A program made the position numbers and the translations under genes. DNA of 64,000 nt from Fragilariopsis cylindrus CCMP1102 (taxonomy: Eukaryota; Bacillariophyta; Bacillariophyceae; Bacillariales; Bacillariaceae). A model generated the notes under the pieces. It was given only the letters and a program-made list of their open reading frames with translations. It made no database searches and was not told the origin of the DNA. The stretch spans positions 165,952-229,951 of the forward strand of contig FMBT01000362.1 of assembly GCA_900095095.1 (NCBI GenBank), written 5' to 3'. Shown here piece by piece: positions 23,401 through 34,038 of the stretch (its first letter is position 1; each line of letters opens with the position of its first letter).

Positions 23401-23961
23401 TTCTTACATGTAAGTTATTTTTCTTGCAATTTTAATCAATGAACAGTTGATTGAGTGACCAGAATGGTCCATTTCAGTACAACTCACTTGAGGGGACTGA
23501 AGAAATGAATGTGTGTAGATGGTCAGACGATATCTTTTAGAGTAGACATAAACATATTCACAATTTTTAAAATCATCCACTAATTCAAGCTTAGCCACTA
23601 CATTGTACATGCTTCACAAGTACTAGTCCTATTGAATTAGTCATATCCAAAAATCTTATTCATTATGACCGTTTCGCGGTAACTTAGGTGAATTTGCTCA
23701 TGGAAAAATTGACGAAAATTCAAATCCAAAATTCCAATACCGGTAAACGAGCAGAAGGATTTTATATTTATTATGATTGAATGAATCGAATCAATCGTTG
23801 ATGTCTTCGCTCATTGTGTTTGTCAACAACCTTTCGGCTACAAGGTACAAGGTAGGATATTGGATATTGGATATTGGATATAATATAGAATCGAGTAGGT
23901 ATAGAATATAGTATAATAGAATAGAATAGAATATTATACAATATAATAGACTACAAGTACT
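23401..23961. other. Intergenic upstream of the SNARE gene
   Basis: AT-rich. It includes short repeats of the type GGATATTGGATATTGGATAT near 23853-23885. No gene seen. Confidence 0.4.
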
Positions 23962-25506
23962 ATGTTTAAAAAAGTGGACATACGGAAATTGAAGCCGAAG
24001 TTACTGAGAAAAACTTCTAATGGTACCGGTAGTGGCGGCGATGAGAAGCAATCTAAAATTGACAATTCGAGTGCTAATGAGACAGATGATATTGCCGACA
24101 AAGAAAAAATAATGGACGAATCAGCACCGCCACCGCAACAACAGGAACAGGAACAATTGGACGGTATAGAAGAAATCGAAAATAATACCGGCAATCTAGA
24201 TTGGACGAATGAAGATGACGAAGAAGATAAGGACGAGAATGAAAATGAAAATGAAAATGAAGACGAAGAAGAAGAAGATGTACATAAAATATTACAAGAT
24301 ATAGAAATTCCTGATTTTAATCTTTCAGTCGACTCTATTGATGACGACAAAAACAACTGTGACGATCATAGTATTGATTATGAAAATCAACTCCAACGAG
24401 AAGAGGTATTTAGTAAGAGGTATCATCCGAGGAAATCAGAAGAAAAAGAATTATATGATATAGCATCTCGTCTTGGGGTAAGCACATCAAGTATTCGACT
24501 AACGGCATGCTCAAATACACTTCATGAACTACTCTTTGGTGATCATTCTATTGTGTTAAAGAAAGGTCCGATAAATTTCAATGATCAAAACTGTGAATTA
24601 TTCTTACTAACTGATGGGTTCATATCTGTATATCAGAATATAAATATATACAATCCACTTGAAAGTAAATACGATACTTGTCATTTTTGGTCGGATATTG
24701 AGTTCATAAAATTTGTTTACCATGGTACCTTATTAATTAAAATGCAGACGGGAGAATCATATAATCTCATCGGCGTACCGGATGGAGAAGATATGAAAAG
24801 TTGGCTACGAGTTATCGAACATATTGTGACTTTACACGCTATACATGATACCACGCCCAAAAAGTCTTCCTCAGCGACAATAAGAACAGACGTTTTAGGA
24901 TGGCAATACATACTAATTCATCAACCGGGATATACCGCAGCAGTATCTGGAGATTTTAAATTGATGGGAAATCCTAATCCTAAAATCTTGAATCAACTAG
25001 ATGAATACAATCAAAGCTCACCCCTACATTATGCTCTCCAATATGAACCATGCAGTGCCATTGTTGTTGATTCACTACTACGAATGGGAGCTGATCCAAA
25101 TTTGTTAGACGGCGAAGGTCGATCGGCGATGTACTATGCTCAACGGAATGAATTATCTGATATAGAAGAAATCCTAAAAGATAGTGGTGGGAGAACATCA
25201 AAATTAGCTGAAATGGAAGTTCGTGGGGAACTCTTCGCTGGTGTCGATCAAGCAGACAAGAATACAGAAAGACGACGTGAAATTGAACAAGCGGTGAAAG
25301 ATAATAAAGCAACAGAAGCTGCTGCAAAATCACAGTCTGCACAGTCCCAAATGAGTCAGAATATGACTGCAATGATTGAAAGAGGCGAAAAGATTAGTGA
25401 GATGGATGATAAAGCACGACAGTTAAATGAAGAAGCTCAGAATTATGGAAAGCTTGCATCTCAACTAAAAGATCAGATGAAGAATAAAAAATGGTATCAA
25501 TTTTAG
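23962..25506 (+). CDS. PH-ankyrin-R-SNARE protein without membrane anchor
   Basis: 514 aa, single exon. A very acidic N-terminus (residues 1-140) is followed by a PH-like domain at about 189-298, from HSIVLKKGPINFND to MKSWLRVIEHIVTL with the typical C-terminal Trp helix. Next come about two to three ankyrin repeats (about 340-405, including SSPLHYALQ and MGADPNLLDGEGRSAMYYA). The C-terminus (about 463-511) is an R-SNARE motif, MTAMIERGEKISEMDDKARQ and onward, with the zero-layer Arg at residue 474. It ends KKWYQF with no transmembrane helix. R-SNAREs supply one helix of the fusion bundle; soluble ones such as amisyn and tomosyn act as regulators. Amisyn also pairs PH with R-SNARE. A regulatory role in exocytosis is inferred. 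Confidence 0.85.
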   Translation: MFKKVDIRKLKPKLLRKTSNGTGSGGDEKQSKIDNSSANETDDIADKEKIMDESAPPPQQQEQEQLDGIEEIENNTGNLDWTNEDDEEDKDENENENENEDEEEEDVHKILQDIEIPDFNLSVDSIDDDKNNCDDHSIDYENQLQREEVFSKRYHPRKSEEKELYDIASRLGVSTSSIRLTACSNTLHELLFGDHSIVLKKGPINFNDQNCELFLLTDGFISVYQNINIYNPLESKYDTCHFWSDIEFIKFVYHGTLLIKMQTGESYNLIGVPDGEDMKSWLRVIEHIVTLHAIHDTTPKKSSSATIRTDVLGWQYILIHQPGYTAAVSGDFKLMGNPNPKILNQLDEYNQSSPLHYALQYEPCSAIVVDSLLRMGADPNLLDGEGRSAMYYAQRNELSDIEEILKDSGGRTSKLAEMEVRGELFAGVDQADKNTERRREIEQAVKDNKATEAAAKSQSAQSQMSQNMTAMIERGEKISEMDDKARQLNEEAQNYGKLASQLKDQMKNKKWYQF

Positions 25507-27498
25507 TAGCTAGCTTTTTTAATGCTGGGTTTATCCTTCCTAGATTTAACATCTCCAATTACTGTTTCTATTTATTGGTGAATTGCTGTATGATTAGAAA
25601 TACTTGTTTTACTAGTGTAGTAACTTTGTTACCAATGACAGAAAGTATTCTTTTCCATGTTTTCTCTGACCAGAAATGTGATGTCGTTAGTGATCTTCAT
25701 TTTTGTTAATATAGTATTATTAAAGTATTACAATCGGTCCTGCTTACATAGTGCAGGGCACAAGCCCAACAAGGAAGGGCACACTATCAAATAGTAGTGA
25801 CACTTTACTAAATTCAAAAGGAAGCGCTCACAACATAACTCACAAGGATGAATCACCAAATGGTATGTTGTGTCTACATCTAGGATCTCCTTTATAGACT
25901 AGCAGACAGACATTGGTGATATTGCAAAAGCAATGTAAATTGGGGATAATTTAAGCATATTACATGATCATATTATGAGTTTTGACAGAGCAGAGTTGCT
26001 CATGAATGAATCAGTCCCTGGCCATGGCATATGTCAAGCATATTGCCTTGGTGATCCCAGCAAGGATCCAAATAAGGCTACTTCAAACGCACCAATGTAG
26101 TAAAGAGTCACAAGAAGAAGTAGAAGTAGAGAAAAATGAGATGTAAAAGAGCAATAAGAATGCAACAAAGTAAAAGGCAGGTTCATATTTCATTTCCATC
26201 TCTCTAGGATAGGAGCAGCTAGAGGAGGATAGATAAAGCCCAGCAGCAATGATAATAAAATGTCATGATGAGTCAAATTTCCAGTATTACAGCTTGGAGC
26301 CACTTGAATGACCACTTCTTCTCTACTACAGCATCATCATCAGCTACAACAGCATCATAGCAGCTAGCTGAGTAGCTGAGACAATGATGGCAACATCAAC
26401 AGAAGGTATTTATAACATCAACAACAGCAATAACAAGTAATAATCATCGCATGCATGATTTCAACAAATGAGGAGAAACCTTTCAGTACAAGAGTAACAT
26501 GATAGAGCATCCAGATACAGTAGTATCAAATTCCACACTTGTACACTCCATGGGAACAACGACGACCACAACCATCGGGGGATATTAGGGGATAATTAAT
26601 GGAATTTATTTTATGTATTCAAATAAATGGGGGCCCCCTAAACTTATCCGTGAGCCAACCATCCTGTACTTAACGTACTATTGTACTCAGTATAGTACTG
26701 TACATCATGGCTGTAAAATATTATTATTATGAGGCATTACAGCTGATGCCGATAAATTACTTGTACGCGCGAATAAGTCGAACAGTCACAACTTGGCGAT
26801 CTCTCTCAGGTACTTGTTTGTTAAGTCTTTTCTATGCATTTCTTTACAAAATTCGAATTATACACCACAAAAAGAGAACAACAAAAGATTGTGGCGTTTT
26901 GATTCGATTAAAAAGTTAGTAGTACAAGTATATTACTTGTGCCCTCTTACGAAAAAGGAACAGAGGAAAGAGAACTCAAATGTCGATTGACAGTCGATGA
27001 TTGAACATTTTACGAGAATAAGATGAGTTTATTAACAACGCACAGTTATTTTCTATTTTTTTGAAGTTAAAATAATGACATTCTTCTTTCATTGCCAAAA
27101 AGAATTAGAATTAAGGTAAATAAGTTGGGACTTAAGTGCCCTTGAATATTTTTTTAATGTAATTTTCTCACTTGGACCACGCCACAGACTTCGCTTCAAG
27201 CGACGACATGATAGTCTGTTCTCTTATTCATAAGTATTAATTTTTAGCGATGGTACACTTGTTTTTTTTGGGGACAAATAATATTTCCGAATGAATCAGT
27301 TCTAATTTTTGTGTACCGGTAACGGTTTTTGTGTAATGGTGTAATCTCTATAAAACCCCGTGTTAAAAAAACAAAATTGACGACTTTGACAGGGCAATCA
27401 TAATTTATTATAAGTATAAATGTAAACCAAAAAGATACACACTTGTACAAGTACGGTATTTCACCTCATTCGTTTCTTCTTTTACTCACTCAATCAAC
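25507..27498. other. Intergenic, 2 kb
   Basis: No gene supported. At about 25960-26095 a short stop-free stretch (SFDRAELLMNESVPGHGICQ) reads like protein but has no recognised family and no start, so it may be a repeat remnant. CATCA/GCA-rich low complexity occurs at 26330-26420. Confidence 0.35.
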
Positions 27499-28920
27499 AT
27501 GGCAGCAGCTACAGCGATCAATAACATCATGGCAAACGGCAACAAAGACAACATGTCATTAGGTAATGGCATCGGTGGTATCGGTATCGGCATCGATAAT
27601 ACTAACGGGGACATCAATAGCAAGCGTAACACTGCCGGTCCTAGCATCAACAACAACTTCCACAACAATTTCAACAACACCACCAAGGCGTCTAACGGCA
27701 ACAGCAATGAACGTATCGATAACGTTGGTCTTTGCAACAGCGTCGATGGTCCAGTTTCTTTTATGCCCATCAGGTCTATGAGTTCAGAAACGGAGAATCA
27801 GAATCGAATCTTCGAAAGTAACAAGCAACAGCAACTAGGAGAATTGATGTCAGCAACGTCTCAAGGCGTCCGAAACTTTGGATATGCTCCCAATAACAAC
27901 AACGCCAATGGCAATGGCAATAGCAATGTCAATGTCAATTTCAATATGAACTATAATCAGCAAATAGCTGCCTCGAACGCTTTGTTGAACAACCACCAAC
28001 AAGGGACACATACTAATATGAATAATTTTCCCTTTCCCGGAATGAGAAATCCAATGTTTATTCCAGATGTTTCATTCTCAAACAGTCACAATAACCACAA
28101 TAATGGATTCTATAACAATCATCATACCGACTTTTCCTCATCATCGGCAGTACAAAACCCTTTTGCATTAATGGAAGGGAATAATCATCATACATCTACT
28201 CAATTAATACATGGAGGTGGTGGTGGTGGCCATGTTAATGCAGATCGATTTGATGGGGAACAACCTACGTTGACACCACTATTGATGGGGGAAGGAGCAT
28301 ATAATGTGAATGGTGGACCTAACAGCAACAACAACAACAACAATGAGAATCATTTTAAACGTAAAGAAGACGATAGCAGGGGACAAGAGGACTTCATCAG
28401 TTCGTCAAAGCGAATGAGGTCAGTGCTTGATAATAATCAACATCAGACTAACGCAAATCCTTCTTCTTCTTCCGGAGATATATCAGGTCGTGCATTCTTA
28501 CTATATGTCGAAAAAGATGAAGGCAATCTATCTCATTATCAGTGCCTTGCACGAAAGCAAATGGAAGTCTTTGAAGCAACGTCGGATGATGCTGGGAACA
28601 ATGCTCAAGGACGGAACCGTCCTATCCTAATTGGACAGATAGGAATCAGATGCTTACATTGTTCTAAGTTACCACCCAACGAACGTAAAACTGGCTCAGT
28701 TTACTATCCCAACAGGTTAGAGGGTATCTACCAAACAGCCCAAAAAATGACAGTCGGACATCTAAGCAAACGTTGTTCTATGATTCCAGAAGAGGTTCGG
28801 GATAGATTACTCTACCTAAAGGATCAAAAATCATCAGATGGTGGAGGAAAACGATACTGGGCAAATAGTGTACGTTCCCTTGGAGTTGTTGAAACTCCTC
28901 GTGATGGTCTATCCTTTTGA
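27499..28920 (+). CDS. Asn-rich protein with C-terminal zinc-binding domain (diatom-type family)
   Basis: 473 aa, single exon. Residues 1-320 are low complexity, dominated by Asn, Gly and Ser. The conserved C-terminal domain (about 329-468) starts GRAFLLYVEKDEGNLSHYQC. It contains RPILIGQIGIRCLHC, VYYPNRLEGIYQTAQKM, GHLSKRCSMIPEEV and GGGKRYWANSV. The C-x2-C followed by H-x4-C is a plausible zinc site. I recall closely similar domains as widespread in diatoms without assigned function; nuclear or DNA-linked roles are possible but unproven. The ATG follows a 5' leader with many CAAC motifs. Confidence 0.78.
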   Translation: MAAATAINNIMANGNKDNMSLGNGIGGIGIGIDNTNGDINSKRNTAGPSINNNFHNNFNNTTKASNGNSNERIDNVGLCNSVDGPVSFMPIRSMSSETENQNRIFESNKQQQLGELMSATSQGVRNFGYAPNNNNANGNGNSNVNVNFNMNYNQQIAASNALLNNHQQGTHTNMNNFPFPGMRNPMFIPDVSFSNSHNNHNNGFYNNHHTDFSSSSAVQNPFALMEGNNHHTSTQLIHGGGGGGHVNADRFDGEQPTLTPLLMGEGAYNVNGGPNSNNNNNNENHFKRKEDDSRGQEDFISSSKRMRSVLDNNQHQTNANPSSSSGDISGRAFLLYVEKDEGNLSHYQCLARKQMEVFEATSDDAGNNAQGRNRPILIGQIGIRCLHCSKLPPNERKTGSVYYPNRLEGIYQTAQKMTVGHLSKRCSMIPEEVRDRLLYLKDQKSSDGGGKRYWANSVRSLGVVETPRDGLSF

Positions 28921-30250
28921 ACAACGAAAATAATACTCTAATTAATAACATCTATAAATCCTTACAAATAAGTACTTTAATTAATACACCTATACAACTA
29001 ACTATGCATTCTACACACATCTACTGTAGTGGCTTTTGATGCCTTTTTGATGCCGTTTAGTCGGTACTGTTTGAGATTATATCAATATTTGTAGCATGTT
29101 TACGAAAGTGTTAATAATGGAGTAATTGTCGTCGATGATTTTCCCTCACAAACTGAGTTCTATTATTCCGTTGATTTTTTTTGTAAAAAAGTAATAGGTC
29201 TCCTTTTCGACTTTGCTTTGAGGCATCATAAAAAGTGATTGTTTTAGTTCCTTTTAAATTTTCTCTTCAATCCTTCCCAAGAAGTCATTCTCCACAAGTC
29301 GGGAAGAGGAAACCACTAACATTCGAAGGTTCGCCTTCTCTTTTTGCTTTTTGACGCGATTCTCAGAAGTATTATAAGTAAATGCAAATCAATTAGAATT
29401 ATTGCATCAAATTTTAATAGTTTATTATTTCTTACACGACATCATTCTTCTTCAATATCATAATACTATGATAAGTAAATAATAAATAATAATTGAGGAA
29501 AACTTAATGCATTAATTATATTTATTGATCAGTGTCGTTGTGACAAGTAGTTTCCTATAAGTAAATAAATAATGTAGAAGAACTTACGACATTAAATTTA
29601 TTTATTGATCAGTGTCGTTGTGACATATTCTCTTGACACGATCAGCGACGACGATCGTCGTCATCGCGCATCGGAGCTATAAATGAAAGCTCTACTGAGA
29701 TGCTACGTAGAATGAATCAGTACGGACATTGACAGATTTTTTCTTCACCTCTTGCTTTGAGTGTTGTACTAAGTTAGTAAAATAATTATTCCTTTTTTTT
29801 TGCTTTGTTAATTTTTTTTGTACCGCGTAATACACAGAGGCCGTGTAGCACTCTCGAGTAGTCGTCAATCAATTTGCATGCCAAAATACTAGTAGATAAG
29901 GCGCGAGTGCGAATCAATCGTTTTTATCTGACATTCATTTAACAACATTCAATATTAGATAGATGCAGTACGTTAGCTAACTAGGATACTACTAGAGATA
30001 GGTGCGTACTTGTAATAACTCATCAAATACATAAAAACAGACATCAACAAAATCAACAACAACGTTGACCCACAGCACAACAAACTTATTATTACTCCTA
30101 CTAACAGCACTGTACATACAATACAATCCCTGTTGTACCAAGAACGACGATCGCTTCTGTGTTTATTCCAGCTAGACATTTTTAACTACAATCGAAAAGC
30201 AAGCCTTTCGGCGAAGGTATTTTCTGATCGAATCGAAGAAAAAGCATATC
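28921..30250. other. Intergenic, 1.3 kb
   Basis: Contains the 3' end of the preceding gene, a direct-repeat pair (29470-29626) and the promoter side of the HSF gene. No coding region is supported. Confidence 0.4.
29470..29626. repeat. Direct repeat, two diverged units of about 70-85 bp
   Basis: Both units start with ATAAGTAAATAA and end with TTTATTGATCAGTGTCGTTG followed by TGACA (about 29470-29545 and 29557-29626). The last 27 bases are identical. Confidence 0.85.
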
Positions 30251-33200
30251 ATGCTTCCTCCATCCTTTATCTCAAAGAATGGTGGTGCTAAGTCATCATT
30301 AACAGGAATCCAGATTAAAAAAGTAACTGATGATGACGATAATAATAATGTCATTATGAGTGATAGTACATCTACTACTAGTACTAGTAGTAGTAGTACT
30401 ATCAGTAGCGGCAGTAACAATAGCACTAATAATAATCAAGTGAATAATCGTGGCAATTCTCCTCCTCAGCAAGAGCAACAACAACAACATGCCGCATCCG
30501 AATTATTTCCTTATCTTCTACATGGTATGTTAGAGGATGTAGAAAAGGTCGGACATTCAAGTATTGTATCGTGGACGGTGGATGGAAAATCATTTCGGAT
30601 ACATGATACAGAACAATTCGTATCAAGTTTCCTAGGAAGATACTTTAGTGGTGTTTCGACTTTAATTCAATTCCGTTCTCAACTTGCAGATTGGGGATTT
30701 GATAATCCAAACCCAAAGGGCAATAATGAAACATTTTTCCATCCTTGCTTTCAAAAGAGTGACCCATCCTTATGTCATTATATGAGATGTGGAAGAAAAG
30801 TGAACAACAACAGCATCAACAACAACAAGGCGGAAGATAATAATAATAACAACAACAACAACAACAACAACAACAGTAATAAAAAGGAAGAATCAACATC
30901 AACAACAACATCGAAGACGGGAAACATACACACAGCACCAGTACCGGTAGTAAACACAAAGAATGTAAGTAACTGTACAGTATATCTTGTCAACACGTTT
31001 TTCCTTCTTCTTTTATTGTCAGCGAGAACTATTGAAAAGCTCACATGATTCAATTCTATCTTTCTCTTTCTGATGACTAACAAACAGGCCCAGGTACTGC
31101 ATGGTAGACCTTTGATGAATGAAGTCCCGATCTCTACCGCTAATGTTACTGCTGCCACTACTCATACTCCTGCTGTAACAACGAATACCAAAGTCAATGC
31201 CAATACCAATACTAACGGTATGACGTTCGGAAATGCTGCTGTTCAGATGCTTTTGGAACAACATCAGTTGCAGCAGCAACAGTCGGCAGCACTTCAAGTC
31301 CAAGCTTTGTTGAACAACAGTAACCTTGCAAGTAATCCAGCAGTTGCAGCGTTACTTCTGAATCAGATCATTGTCGGGCAGCAACAACAACAGCAGCAGC
31401 AGCAGCAACAGCAACACTTCTCACCTGAAGTCATTGCTGCTGTGGCGCAAGGTTTACAGATACAACAACAACAACACCATCAACAGCAACAACCAATTGC
31501 TTCTAATAATAATACTAATGCTAACGTTATCTCGCAGCTGCTGCAGCAGAATCCTCTTCCATCGACGACGACTAACATTAACCCTGCGGCTGTGTCTTCG
31601 TCCGCAGGTATTCCGTCCACTTTAACAACCAACAAGCAGTCAATGTTGATGAACCAAGGTGTTGTTCCCCAATGGATAAATAATAATATTAGTAAGACTA
31701 CCCCACAAGTTAAGCGAATGCCCCCTGCCACCAAGAAAATAACAACGAAGAAGAAGGCTGCTGGTGCTGCAACAGCCGGTACTGCTGTTACCGCGAAGAG
31801 AGCGGCCTTTTTGAATAAAAGAACTAAGGCAACAGGAGCCGCATACCGCAATCCTAACAAGAAACAAAAAACAGTTTCTAACAGTGATGGTGGTAAAGGA
31901 CGCAAGAAGGCCGTGACCACAAAATCATCGTCATCATTAGTGACTAACAACAAGAACAACAAGAACGGTGGGGGTCCCACCGGCGCCTCGTTTACATTGA
32001 ACGAAGACTTTAAGGAGCCAGCAATTGTTTCTATTGACTTATTATTTCCATGGAAGTTACATGACATGTTAGATGGAACTGAACAAAATGAAGATCTGAA
32101 AAAGAATGTCGTCTCGTGGCAACCAGATGGTGTATCTTTTGCGATTCATGATAAGGAGCGATTTGTTAAGGAGGTTATTCCTCAATACTTCGAAAAGTCA
32201 ACTTTTGTTGGATTGGATAGTTTCCTTAAGGTACTGTTGAGTTGGGGATTCGTTCAGTTCACTTCTGGTGCACAAAAGGGATCATTTATACACCGTCTTT
32301 TGGTGAAAGGGAAACGTTCCATCTGCAAACAGATGCGTATTAACGGGAAAACGGTAAGTTTTTTTTTTTCTGAAAGAGAAAAGAATCATCATATTTAACA
32401 TAAATAAATATTAACCATCAATTCACAACTCACAATATTCCTCTTGTTTACATGTCTTTTATTCCTCTTGTTCTACATGTCTTATTTTATAGGTATCGGA
32501 TTGGATGAAAAAACACGGTGAATTCCTCGGTCGTCTTCATGCTTTGCTCTGTCATTCCGAAAAGGAAGGAAAACAATCCATTGTGTCTTGGACAAGTGAT
32601 GGAAAGAAATTTAGAATTCATGACCCATCCGCTTTTATGACTACCGTCTTCCCATTGTACTTTGATTCATTGACGTACAGCTCCTTCGAGCAAAAGCTTC
32701 GCCGATGGGGTTTTATGAGATCTCCCGCCAATCATCAAAAGATTGACAAGGAAACAAAGCTAGAGAATGCCACATACAGCCATCCTTGTTTTTTGAAGGG
32801 CAAAGTCCCTTCTCTGATGTGGATCATGTCTGACACATCAATCCCAAGAACACTTCGGCCTTTACATAACTTCCTTTATCGGCTTAGGGTAATGTTGTCG
32901 GATTCTTCCCGCCACGGACATCAATTTGTCATATCCTGGTCGCCACATGGAAAGGCATTTATGATCCATGACCGACCACACTTCTCAAATAGTATCATGC
33001 CTCACTATTTCAAGAGCAAATTCACAAGTTTTCGACAATCTCTTCGTAACCATGGATTTGCACAAATAGGTGGGAACAGTTGGGATGAGGGTGCATACTA
33101 CCACAAGCTGTTTCTACGTGACGAACCTCTTCTATGCCAAGGTCTTACACAGGAGCAAATGAAAAAATCCATGCCTGAATGGATTCCAGTAGAAGATGAA

Positions 33201-33275
33201 CCAAGATTTTACCCCAAGGATAACCATGAATCGGTAGTCGCAGCTGCCGCTATGGTATCCCTGAAGTCTTCTTAA
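30251..33275 (+). CDS. Protein with four HSF-like DNA-binding domains, 3 exons
   Basis: Exons 30251-30964, 31088-32353 and 32493-33275 join in phase 0 at GTAAGT...ACAG and GTAAGT...ATAG, giving 920 aa. Each of four segments has the HSF winged-helix pattern: L-x-x-M/L-L, then a V/I-S-W-x-x-(D/H)-G-x-x-F-x-I-H-D box, then a recognition-helix region ending W/H-G-F. Domain 1 (about 84-179) has SIVSWTVDGKSFRIHD, domain 2 (about 555-655) NVVSWQPDGVSFAIHD, domain 3 (about 669-765) SIVSWTSDGKKFRIHD and domain 4 (about 781-885) FVISWSPHGKAFMIHD. Between domains 1 and 2 lie Asn- and Gln-rich stretches and a basic segment (about 450-530). No heptad trimerisation region is evident. Diatoms have many HSFs, normally with one domain; a regulatory or DNA-looping role is inferred. 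Confidence 0.85.
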
Positions 33276-33367
33276 AAAGAAGTAGTTCTGTGACTACAAG
33301 AAGAGTGACAGTAAGCGATTCTCATTTATCTGAGAAGAATAAATGTTCCTCCGTTTTCTTTTATAAG

Positions 33368-33727
33368 GGTTCGCCGAGAGATGTTGCAAAATATCTTACT
33401 CTCACAAGAGAGTGTATGACGACATGTATATTCACCATTTTTACTATACGACGTACGATTGTGTTATTGAATACATCGATTTCCTTTCATATTGCAGGTC
33501 TAATTTAACATTACATAACTTTTATTTTATGACGAAATATTTTTATGCTACATGAAAAAAGGCTCGCCGAGATATTGCAAAATATCTTACTTCCACAAGA
33601 AAGTGTACGGCGACGCATATATATTCACATTATTTTATTACGTACGAATGTATCATTGAATGCATCGATTTCCTTACATATTACATATTGCAAACTTAAT
33701 TTAATATTAATAACTTTATGACACCAT
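33368..33727. repeat. Diverged tandem duplication, about 165-bp copies spaced by about 193 bp
   Basis: Copy 1 (about 33368-33534) and copy 2 (about 33561-33727) share GCCGAGAxATxTTGCAAAAT, ATCTTACT-CACAAGA-AGTGTA, GCATCGATTTCCTT and TTATGAC landmarks in the same order. The pair lies just downstream of the HSF gene. It is probably noncoding. Confidence 0.8.
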
Positions 33728-34038
33728 ATCTATTTTTTATAATAAGAAATATAGGATCTGCATTTTTAGCTGTTGAGAAGACGTGACTATAGTTTGCATC
33801 TTCGTTCGTCATCTATGAGAGAGCTCTTTTCTGTTCAGAATACGATGTGTAGATTGAAGAAATCAGTGCACAGAAAAGATGGAACGACCACTTGGTCACT
33901 CTATACGATTAAATATCATTCATTGTTATTGGAAATGGTAACAACACTGACTGGTTTGGAATAGAAAGTCGAATTCTTATCATAGTTGTCCAACTCGTAA
34001 CAGTAACATGATTTCTTGTGGTACTACCAATTGGTTTA

